A stretch of 20,921 bases of DNA from Sandaracinaceae bacterium (lineage in GTDB: Bacteria; Myxococcota_A; Polyangia; Polyangiales; Sandaracinaceae): the NCBI GenBank assembly GCA_025056955.1, contig JANWYL010000001.1:15980-36900 (forward strand), read 5' to 3'. Shown here piece after piece: positions 1-6,764 of this stretch. The notes beneath the pieces are model-generated. The model worked only from the letters and a program-made list of their open reading frames with translations, was not told the DNA's origin and searched no databases. The position numbers and the translations under genes were made by a program. Each line of letters opens with the position of its first letter. The first letter of the stretch is position 1.

Positions 1-1
1 T

Positions 2-385
2 GAAGAAACCATCCTCTCTCAGCGTTTCGATCGCCCGGTGATCGTGCACCGTTATCCGATTGAGCTCAAGGCCTTTTATTTTAAGCGCGATCCTGCTGAT
101 CCCCGCCTCGCACTGAACATGGACATTCTCGCTCCTCAAGGCTACGGCGAAATCGTGGGCGGGGGTCAGCGCGAGGATGATCTCGAAGCGCTTGAGCGTT
201 CAATCGAAGCCCATGGGCTTCCAAAATCTGCCTTCGAGTGGTACTTGGATTTGCGCCGCCATGGCACTTTTCCACATTCAGGCTTTGGCCTGGGCCTTGA
301 GCGCACAGTGGCCTGGATCTGTGGCCTTCACCACGTCCGCGAGACCATTCCCTTCCCGCGGATGCTGAACCGCCTTTATCCTTGA
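2..385 (+). CDS. asnS: Asparaginyl-tRNA synthetase, C-terminal part (5' end outside window)
   Basis: Class II aminoacyl-tRNA synthetase that charges tRNA-Asn with asparagine in the cytoplasm. The reading frame is open from base 2, so the gene starts upstream of the window; only the last 127 residues are present. Visible are the end of the catalytic domain with the GGGQREDD segment (about residues 55-62 of the fragment) and class II motif 3, GFGLGLERTVAW, followed by the terminal IPFPR...LYP signature. From family knowledge, the IPFPR ending and the REDD segment favour AsnRS over the closely related AspRS, and the sequence resembles the archaeal-type AsnRS also found in many bacteria. The TGA at 383-385 lies 64 nt before the preferred start of pgsA, so the two may be co-transcribed. 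No truncation of the C-terminus is seen. Confidence 0.93.
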   Translation, partial: EETILSQRFDRPVIVHRYPIELKAFYFKRDPADPRLALNMDILAPQGYGEIVGGGQREDDLEALERSIEAHGLPKSAFEWYLDLRRHGTFPHSGFGLGLERTVAWICGLHHVRETIPFPRMLNRLYP

Positions 386-438
386 CTTGGCCATGCCATC
401 GGACTTGCCCCACACTTCTGTGTGGCGCTCTTCGGATG

Positions 439-445
439 AAGGGAG
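439..445 (+). promoter_or_regulatory. Shine-Dalgarno site deciding the pgsA start
   Basis: AAGGGAG lies 4 nt before the GTG at 450. The longer alternative, a TTG at 387, has no recognisable ribosome binding site and would add 21 residues before the conserved NLPN start of the family. This favours GTG 450. Confidence 0.5.
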
Positions 446-449
446 CAGG

Positions 450-1088
450 GTGACGGCAAAGGGGGGGAGCCTTGCCTCTTCTCGGCTTCGGAAAAGCCTG
501 GGAGAGGATGCATTCAACCTCCCGAACTTCCTCACCCTCCTCCGAATTGCGTTGATTCCAGTCGTGCTTTCTTTCCTCTATGAACAGACCCCCCAATCAA
601 GCTTTTGGGCAGCAATGGTTTTCACCCTCTGCTCGATCACTGATTTTCTTGATGGGTGGATTGCCAGAAAACGGGGGCTTGTGAGCCTTCTTGGGCAATT
701 CCTCGATCCGATGGCAGACAAAGTCCTTGTCGTCTCCTCTCTCATCGTCATGGTCGAAATCAACCGTGTTCCAGGGTGGGCGGTGATTGTGATTGTTGCA
801 AGGGAGCTTGCAGTCACAAGCTTTCGGGTGATTGCCATGTCAGAGGGGGTTGCCATCCCCGCTGGTCAAGGGGGCAAGGAAAAAGCTGCCCTCCAGATGG
901 TTGCACTCGTCATGCTCATGGTGCACTATCGATTTGACATTGATTTTTGGTTTTTCCAAATCGAAAAACTCGACTTTAACAGTGTGGGGTTAGTGCTCCT
1001 TTACTTGAGTATTCTTTTTGCCATCACAAGCGCAGGTGAATACCTTCAAAGCTTTGTGAGAGCCATCGAAAAGCGCAAGGGAACGTGA
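450..1088 (+). CDS. pgsA: CDP-diacylglycerol--glycerol-3-phosphate 3-phosphatidyltransferase
   Basis: Integral inner-membrane enzyme of the CDP-alcohol phosphatidyltransferase family. It makes phosphatidylglycerol phosphate, the committed step to phosphatidylglycerol and cardiolipin. With the GTG start at 450 the protein has 212 residues. The diagnostic motif D-x2-DG-x2-AR-x8-G-x3-D-x3-D is complete (D65, D68-G69, A72-R73, G82, D86, D90). The family's usual N-terminal NLPN-LTLLR segment is at residues 23-32. Several hydrophobic membrane segments follow, around residues 34-44, 94-103, 110-119, 150-158 and 180-195. A TTG at 387 is the longest possible start and an ATG at 393 is another; both would add residues upstream of the usual PgsA start. 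It follows asnS on the same strand and converges on the esterase gene with only 3 nt between the stop codons. PgsA is favoured over PssA or cardiolipin-type relatives by size and the N-terminal signature. Confidence 0.9.
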   Translation: MTAKGGSLASSRLRKSLGEDAFNLPNFLTLLRIALIPVVLSFLYEQTPQSSFWAAMVFTLCSITDFLDGWIARKRGLVSLLGQFLDPMADKVLVVSSLIVMVEINRVPGWAVIVIVARELAVTSFRVIAMSEGVAIPAGQGGKEKAALQMVALVMLMVHYRFDIDFWFFQIEKLDFNSVGLVLLYLSILFAITSAGEYLQSFVRAIEKRKGT

Positions 1089-1091
1089 GTG

Positions 1092-2543
1092 CTATGGAGA
1101 AGGTGCAACCCATCCCATCCGCGCGCAAGCAAGAAGGGCTCCCTCTATTCGGCTGGCCCATGCGCTTTCGTTGTGGGGGGCCCCTCGGGCCCACACATAG
1201 GTGAGGTCACGCCCAACCATGTAGCCCTCCCTTTCAAGCACCCTCAAAAACTGGCGGTTCGTGCAAAAGTTGTCCGTGTCGCGGGCATCGTCTTCGATGC
1301 CATCCCCATCGCCATCGATGCACCTTCCATCCACATCACCTCCGTGATCGAGGTAGATTGGGAGGGGCCTTCCTCTCCAAAGTTCGATAAGGGTATTGCC
1401 TCGAGGCGCACTGGGTGAAAAAGAGCCCCATCTCAAAGTTGAAGACATCGCAATCGCGCACCCAAAACGCGGGACCCACCGTTGGGCAGCAAAAAGGGTG
1501 ACGAGGCCGCCAAGGGAGCTCCCCGCAATTGCAAGGGAAGCACCCTCTGCCACTATGCCATAGCGGGCTCGAAAGAAAGGGAGGACCTCCTCCTTGAGCA
1601 TGGCAAGATATGCCTCTGCCCTTCCACCAACCCTCCCCATCCCCACATCGTCTGGCACATGGGTATAGGCATCCATCCGATCGGAAGCGTTATCCACCGC
1701 AATTGCAACCACCTGAGCACCTAGGCGCTCAAGCCTTTCATTCACCCGCCAACCACCAAACCATGCATCGGGATGAAACACGTTCTGACCGTCATGGAGC
1801 AAAAGGGTGCGCATGCGCGATGCAAGGGGAGAGTGTGGGGTAAAACCTGGTGGAAGATAGGCGCGAAGGCTTCGTGGTTCATCGAGAAAGCGGGACCGAA
1901 AGGCTGGATACTGCTCGAGCCTCCCATGCTCTAAGGGAGCGCGCACCCAACCGAAGCGTCCGAAATGGTCGTAGCCGTACTGGGTTGCTTCCATTGGCGG
2001 CCGGTAGCTCCCATCGTGTGACGCAAACCACTTGTATTTCGAAGCGATTGCAGGCCTGCGAAAGGCAGATTCCGGTACTTCGACGAAAAAGCGTCTCCCA
2101 TCTGGACAACGGACGGTAGGCCATTCATTTGGGTTCCAACCATTCATATCACCCACGAGGGTGATCATGGGTGGTGCATCATCAAATTTTGTGGCAAAGA
2201 GCCACATACCCCTTCTCTCCATGGGCCACCCCTGCCCCCACCCTCCCCTCCAAAGGGCCCGATCAAAGCGCGAGGGATCACAGCTTTGGATATCTCTCCA
2301 AATCTCATCGGTCTCATCCAGGCCACCATCCACCCCTCTCACGTCATCGGATGCATCCCCGCCTCTCCATGGGCCCATATCTTCGCCCCTTACGTCCGGC
2401 TCATCAACTCCTCCATCACCAATTTCTTCCCCTTGGTGATCAAAAGGGTTACCCCCATCTTTCACAGCTGAGCCAGAACATGCACCCAGTCCAACCCAGA
2501 CGAATTCAAGCAGGTAAACAATCTTTGGCATGTGCAAACGCAT
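1092..2543 (-). CDS. Lipoprotein esterase, enterochelin-esterase-like alpha/beta hydrolase
   Basis: Predicted outer-envelope lipoprotein of 483 residues. A short signal peptide ends in a lipobox with Cys22 (GLGAC), followed by an Asp/Gly-rich linker to about residue 80. Residues 110-200 resemble the beta-sandwich (E-set/CBM48-like) domain of Fes-type enterochelin esterases, including VGDMNGWNP. Residues 215-475 form a putative-esterase (esterase D-like) alpha/beta hydrolase with the nucleophile elbow GSSLG (Ser343), a likely acid residue at Asp399 in IYLDHG, and His457 in APHNESAW. A Cys- and Asp-rich insertion (about 399-426) follows the acid residue. The ATG at 2543 is chosen because GGGGAGG precedes it by 7 nt; an upstream in-frame start at 2612 would place the signal peptide internally. 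The substrate cannot be told from the sequence: ferric-siderophore ester, acyl ester and acetyl-polysaccharide are all possible. It is divergent to the ceramidase-like gene. Confidence 0.85.
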   Translation of the reverse strand: MRLHMPKIVYLLEFVWVGLGACSGSAVKDGGNPFDHQGEEIGDGGVDEPDVRGEDMGPWRGGDASDDVRGVDGGLDETDEIWRDIQSCDPSRFDRALWRGGWGQGWPMERRGMWLFATKFDDAPPMITLVGDMNGWNPNEWPTVRCPDGRRFFVEVPESAFRRPAIASKYKWFASHDGSYRPPMEATQYGYDHFGRFGWVRAPLEHGRLEQYPAFRSRFLDEPRSLRAYLPPGFTPHSPLASRMRTLLLHDGQNVFHPDAWFGGWRVNERLERLGAQVVAIAVDNASDRMDAYTHVPDDVGMGRVGGRAEAYLAMLKEEVLPFFRARYGIVAEGASLAIAGSSLGGLVTLFAAQRWVPRFGCAIAMSSTLRWGSFSPSAPRGNTLIELWRGRPLPIYLDHGGDVDGRCIDGDGDGIEDDARDTDNFCTNRQFLRVLEREGYMVGRDLTYVWARGAPHNESAWASRIEGALLACARMGWVAPSP

Positions 2544-2550
2544 GTATCGG

Positions 2551-2557
2551 CCTCCCC
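2551..2557 (-). promoter_or_regulatory. Shine-Dalgarno site of the esterase lipoprotein
   Basis: On the minus strand GGGGAGG lies 7 nt before the ATG at 2541-2543. It fixes the start 23 codons inside the longest open frame and places the signal peptide at the true N-terminus. Confidence 0.65.
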
Positions 2558-2761
2558 TCGGCAAGATAAGAATACCTCGCGCTCGGGTGAGTGAGTGGTT
2601 GCTTTTGATCATCGGTCAATCGCAAAGAGGCATGACTTGGATTGGTTGAATTCCCAAATGGGAGTGCCTTGTCTTTCCATGTTTCTTTGTGGGATGTGGT
2701 GATTGCGATCAAGACGCTGAAATTTGCGATACGATGGGTGGTGAAGGGTGTGGTGCCCAGC

Positions 2762-5512
2762 ATGTGGGATAACAAAAAAAATCCGAGGCGATGCACTTTC
2801 CATTATTGTCACGCTCTAAAAGCTGCAAGTTCGATTCTGCTCATCGCGTGGGCCTCAGCTTGCCCAGGTGGTCCTGCGCATGATGCAGGAGTCGGCGACA
2901 CTGGAACAGGCGATGCGGCCGATGCAGAAAGCCACGATGGGGGGCCTCCTGTGCCGCCACCTGTGGACCATTGCCGCTACGAGCGCCTGCCTCCTATCGC
3001 GAGAAGCGGAGGGCAGGTGCGGGCTGGAAAGCTCCAAGCGGGGGTCGCCGAAGCCTTCTTGTCGGGGCCGATTTCTGCGGCGCTTGGCGCCTATACCGCA
3101 CGGGCCCAAAGCTTTGGCAACCAAGGCTTCATCGATGCGAGGCGCGAGCCGATTGCGGGGGCTTTTTCGACTTCTGTGGGTGTTGAAACCCGCCCCCGCG
3201 TGCGGGCCTTGGTCCTGACCACAGGGGAAGATACGGCAGAGCCAGACGATGACGAGAAGGTGGCACTCGTCAAGGTGGACCTCGGGGTTTCATACCAAGG
3301 CCTCGTCCATGAAAGCGAGCGCATCCTTGGGCCGGAGTGGGTGGGCAAAATCATCATTGCGGCCAGCCACTCGCACAGTGCGTGGGCCAACTTCCATGGC
3401 CACGGCGCTTTGCAGGTCGGCTTTTCAAACTTCCGCCGCTTGGTCTTCGATCGGATTGTCCAAGAAATCGTGCAGGTCATCAGAAAAGCCTTCGAAAAGA
3501 GGCGGCCTGCACGAATTGGGTTCGCCTATGGTCCCAACTTCGATCCCGAAGATCGCGTATCACGAGATAGGCGCCCTGAAAACGATTGGCTTGCGGGCGG
3601 AAAGCTCAAGGACCACCGCCTCTATGTCATTCGGGTGGATACGGCCGAGGGTGAGCCCATGGCCTTGCTTCCGGTGTTCGGCGTTCACCCGATTCTCCTT
3701 GGTGCAAACAACGTCATCGCCTCTGGTGACGTGTCGGCAGGCATCGAGAGGGTACTGGAGGAGCGCTTTGAGAGGAGCCCGGATTCGCCGCTTGGGCCCG
3801 TGCTTGTCGCCCACCTCCAAGGAGCAGGGGGAGATGTCTCACCTGCTGGTCGGAACACAACCGATTGCCCCCCCCGTGAGATGGCGCCGCTCTGCCAAGA
3901 CTTTGCAAAAGCAGAAACGGTGGGGCGTGCAGCGGAAGAAGCGATTCTTCAACTCCACGCTCGGGCAGGGATGGTGATGGCAGACCGAGTGGCCATCGAG
4001 GCCCTTGGCTCCTCTTTCGAGCGCGGGCCGAATTGGGAAAACTTCACCGTGCGCAATGGGAGGCTGCGATATGCGCCTTTTGATGGGGTACGGCCGGCGG
4101 ATCGTTTGGTTTGGACAGACAGCACCCGCTCAGGGCTGCTTTCTCCCATCGATGAATTCAATGCGCCCTTTGGCGCTGCGCTCTGCGGAAATGGAGCGAG
4201 GACTTCGTTTTTTGGAGCCCGCGGGGCCACCCAGCTTCCAAACACCGCCAACATGGACGAGTCCTATGCGGGCTGCAATCAGCTCATACCCCGTTTTTTG
4301 CGCATCTTTGAATCAGCACTCGAAATTCAGATAGGGCCGCCCCCCATTTGCGACACAACCCGCACGATTGTAAGCGGCATCCGCATCGAAGGAGATGAAC
4401 CTTTCGGACGTTTCGTCATCCTCACATTGCCAGGGGAGCCGGTCACGCTCCTCGCCGAGCGGCTTCGCGAGCTTGCCCGCGAGGCTGTGCCAAGCTTGAC
4501 CGATGAGCGGCTCATCATCCTCGGCTACGCCCAAGACCATAACGGGTACTTGTTGACCGCCGAAGATTGGCTCTCAAACGGCTACGAACCTTCGATTTCT
4601 TTTTGGGGCCCCCTCGATGGCGAAATGGTTGCAGAACACGTCCTGCGATTGCTTGGCCCCCTTCTTTCAAATCGCCGTGAAAACACTTACGAAGGGCAAA
4701 CCCACGTCGCCGTCCCATCCCCAGATGAAGATTTTAGAGCAGACGAGTCGAGCGTAAGGGGGGAAGAGCCCGGCACGATTCCTGAGGCATCCCCTGATTA
4801 TCTGGCCACAGTTGCCGGCCCACGCGTGCCTCAGCTTACCGAAGATGGGCGTGTGCGCCGCTTGGAGAACATCTTTTTCACATGGATCGGTGGCCACCCC
4901 TTGCGAGGCACCCCACTCGTTCGCATCGAACGCGAAAAGGAGGGCCGCTGGGAGCCTCTCCGACGCCGCTCTGGGCGTTTGGTTGAAGACGGCGATTTCA
5001 TTCTCACTTGGACTCCTCAGCCACTTCCAGCGCCTCGGCCAGGGGAGAGGCCCAGGGTACACCATTGGACTGTCCAGTGGCAGGCGGTCCCGGCACTGGG
5101 CCAAGCTGGAGTCGACGAAAGAAGCCCAAGCCGCCTGTGGCTTCCCTTGGGCCGCTACCGCTTTGTGGCTGAGGTCCCTGAAGGGGCGGGTTGGCTCGGC
5201 ACCACTCGCTATGTCGTTTCGCGCTCTTTTGTGGTTGAGCCTGCAGAACTCCGCATGAACACCCGCCGCGAAGGCAGCGAGCTTTTGATTGAGGTTTTCA
5301 TTCATGCTCCCCATGGCTTCCGCCTCCTTGACCCCGAGAGCGCCTCGGCCAACCGGCCCTTCCCCTACCGCGATGCCGAGCTCACTGTGCATTTTGGCGA
5401 TGGGAGCTCCATGCGGGTGCGGCTGGACCACGAGGGGCGTGCCCGCTTGCCCTCAAGGCCCGGACCAATCCGAGTGGTCGATGACGCAGGCAACTTTGCA
5501 AGGGCGCCCTAG
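2762..5512 (+). CDS. Neutral/alkaline ceramidase-like lipoprotein
   Basis: Member of the neutral (non-lysosomal) ceramidase family, which cleaves the amide bond of ceramide to sphingosine and fatty acid. With the ATG at 2762 it has 916 residues, longer than the roughly 650-780 typical of the family. The start has a basic n-region, a hydrophobic core and a lipobox ending ASAC (Cys34), then an Asp/Gly-rich linker, so it should be a secreted lipoprotein. Family landmarks are in order: SHSHSAW (His203/His205), VHP (His309), GGDVSPAG (Ser360, the nucleophile position in the Pseudomonas enzyme), LPGEPVTLLAERLRE (Glu559) and DHNGY (Tyr596). These match the expected zinc ligands and catalytic Ser. 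Residues about 700-820 resemble the C-terminal beta domain of the family; the last 90 residues are not recognised. The start is uncertain: GAAGGG at 2743-2748 suits GTG 2753 better by spacing than ATG 2762. The stop codon overlaps that of the convergent thiolase. Actual substrate is inferred, not proven. Confidence 0.85.
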   Translation: MWDNKKNPRRCTFHYCHALKAASSILLIAWASACPGGPAHDAGVGDTGTGDAADAESHDGGPPVPPPVDHCRYERLPPIARSGGQVRAGKLQAGVAEAFLSGPISAALGAYTARAQSFGNQGFIDARREPIAGAFSTSVGVETRPRVRALVLTTGEDTAEPDDDEKVALVKVDLGVSYQGLVHESERILGPEWVGKIIIAASHSHSAWANFHGHGALQVGFSNFRRLVFDRIVQEIVQVIRKAFEKRRPARIGFAYGPNFDPEDRVSRDRRPENDWLAGGKLKDHRLYVIRVDTAEGEPMALLPVFGVHPILLGANNVIASGDVSAGIERVLEERFERSPDSPLGPVLVAHLQGAGGDVSPAGRNTTDCPPREMAPLCQDFAKAETVGRAAEEAILQLHARAGMVMADRVAIEALGSSFERGPNWENFTVRNGRLRYAPFDGVRPADRLVWTDSTRSGLLSPIDEFNAPFGAALCGNGARTSFFGARGATQLPNTANMDESYAGCNQLIPRFLRIFESALEIQIGPPPICDTTRTIVSGIRIEGDEPFGRFVILTLPGEPVTLLAERLRELAREAVPSLTDERLIILGYAQDHNGYLLTAEDWLSNGYEPSISFWGPLDGEMVAEHVLRLLGPLLSNRRENTYEGQTHVAVPSPDEDFRADESSVRGEEPGTIPEASPDYLATVAGPRVPQLTEDGRVRRLENIFFTWIGGHPLRGTPLVRIEREKEGRWEPLRRRSGRLVEDGDFILTWTPQPLPAPRPGERPRVHHWTVQWQAVPALGQAGVDERSPSRLWLPLGRYRFVAEVPEGAGWLGTTRYVVSRSFVVEPAELRMNTRREGSELLIEVFIHAPHGFRLLDPESASANRPFPYRDAELTVHFGDGSSMRVRLDHEGRARLPSRPGPIRVVDDAGNFARAP

Positions 5513-6693
5513 TCCGGCCGCTCGACCAACACAGCCAGCGCTTCTCCCCCTCCGATGCACAGGCTTGCAAGGCCTCGCTTCTTTTCAAAGCGCTGAAGGG
5601 CATGGATGAGGGTCGTGAGGATCCGCGCTCCGCTTGCGCCAATCGGATGGCCAAGCGCAATCGCCCCGCCCCACACGTTGACGCGCTCTGGATCGAGGTT
5701 GAGCTCGCGGATGGCAGCAAGGGCCACAACCGCAAATGCCTCGTTGATCTCAAAAAGATCGATGTCCGCCACTCCAAGCCCAGCCCTGGCACACGCAGCC
5801 TGCATGGCTTTGGCTGGCGCTGTTGTAAACCATTCCGGAGCCTGGGCATGCCCGCCATACGCCACAAGGCGCGCAAGGGGCTCGAGCTTCCGCGCATGCA
5901 CGGCCTCCCCCGAAGCCAAAACCAGCGCTGAAGCGCCATCGTTGATTTTTGATGCATTTGCAGCCGTGATGGTCCCTTCTTTTTCAAAGACAGGGCGCAA
6001 GGTGGGTATTTTTGCAAATTGCACCCGCTTTGGCTCCTCGTCTTCGCTCACCAAACTCGGGCCACCCTTCCCTTCAACAGAAACCGGCACAATCTCTTTG
6101 CAGAATTCGCCAGCTTCCTGCGCCCGAAGCGCACGCCGGTAAGAGCTTTCAGCGTAAGCATCTTGCTCTTCGCGAGAAATGCGCAACTCGCGGGCACACA
6201 GCTCGCCTGCATTGCCCATGTGCCAATTGCGGTAGGGATCCCAAAGCCCATCGTGAATCATCGAGTCGATCACTTGCCCGTGCCCCATCCGCATGCCCTT
6301 CCGCGCGTTGGGCAAAAGATAGGGTGCTTGGCTCATCGACTCCATCCCCCCTGCCACAACGATTTCAGCATCGCCAAGAAGGATCGCACGGGCACCCAAA
6401 ATCACGGCCTGCATTCCAGAGCCACAAACCTTGCTCACAGTGGTCGCTGGCACGCGATCCGGAAGCCCAGCCCTCCGAGCGGCCTGACGGGCAGGGGCCT
6501 GCCCCAGGCCTGCGCTCAGCACATTGCCCATGAACACTTCATCGATTTCATCGGGCCCAAGCCCCGCGCGCTCCACCGCCGCACGAATGGCCCTTGCCCC
6601 AAGCTCTGGCGCCGAAACTTCCTGGAGCACGCCCTGAAAGGCACCGATTGGCGTGCGCACCGCACTGCAGATCCAAACCTCCCGCGCACTCAT
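5509..6693 (-). CDS. Acetyl-CoA acetyltransferase (thiolase)
   Basis: Thiolase-family enzyme of 394 residues, the normal length for the biosynthetic acetyl-CoA C-acetyltransferase (AtoB/PhaA type) that condenses two acetyl-CoA to acetoacetyl-CoA or runs in reverse. The N-terminus has the standard SAVRTPIGAF. The acyl-accepting cysteine is Cys90 in SKVCGSGMQAV, the NEAF motif is at 317-320, His349 sits in GHPIGASGAR, and the second catalytic cysteine is Cys379 in SLCIGGGEA. All catalytic residues are present, so the enzyme should be active. The ATG at 6693 has GGAGG 5 nt upstream. It lies 71 nt downstream of the Kelch-like lipoprotein gene on the same strand and converges on the ceramidase gene with a 4-nt overlap. 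A 3-ketoacyl-CoA thiolase of beta-oxidation (FadA) is the main alternative; no hydratase/dehydrogenase partner is adjacent. Confidence 0.92.
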   Translation of the reverse strand: MSAREVWICSAVRTPIGAFQGVLQEVSAPELGARAIRAAVERAGLGPDEIDEVFMGNVLSAGLGQAPARQAARRAGLPDRVPATTVSKVCGSGMQAVILGARAILLGDAEIVVAGGMESMSQAPYLLPNARKGMRMGHGQVIDSMIHDGLWDPYRNWHMGNAGELCARELRISREEQDAYAESSYRRALRAQEAGEFCKEIVPVSVEGKGGPSLVSEDEEPKRVQFAKIPTLRPVFEKEGTITAANASKINDGASALVLASGEAVHARKLEPLARLVAYGGHAQAPEWFTTAPAKAMQAACARAGLGVADIDLFEINEAFAVVALAAIRELNLDPERVNVWGGAIALGHPIGASGARILTTLIHALQRFEKKRGLASLCIGGGEALAVLVERPD

Positions 6694-6698
6694 CCGCA

Positions 6699-6703
6699 CC
6701 TCC
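6699..6703 (-). promoter_or_regulatory. Shine-Dalgarno site of the thiolase
   Basis: GGAGG on the minus strand, 5 nt before the ATG at 6691-6693. It decides the start against the longer frame that opens at 6768. Confidence 0.65.
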
Positions 6704-6764
6704 TCGCATCGAGGCCTGAGCTTGGAGAAGGGAAAGCCCCAAGTCAAGCCCCCACAACCACTCC

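Noticed and set aside
2703..2735. Promoter-like TTGCGA and TACGAT upstream of the ceramidase gene
   Set aside because: The spacing is 21 nt, outside the usual 16-18, and the -10 would leave too little room before the possible GTG starts.
4667..5431. Minus-strand open frame of 254 codons inside the ceramidase gene
   Set aside because: Antisense to a gene whose family motifs are clear; no recognisable domain or ribosome binding site.
6713..6735. CTTGG...CCAAG inverted repeat between the Kelch lipoprotein and thiolase
   Set aside because: Five-base stem with a 13-nt loop and no T-run on the coding strand; not a convincing terminator or operator.
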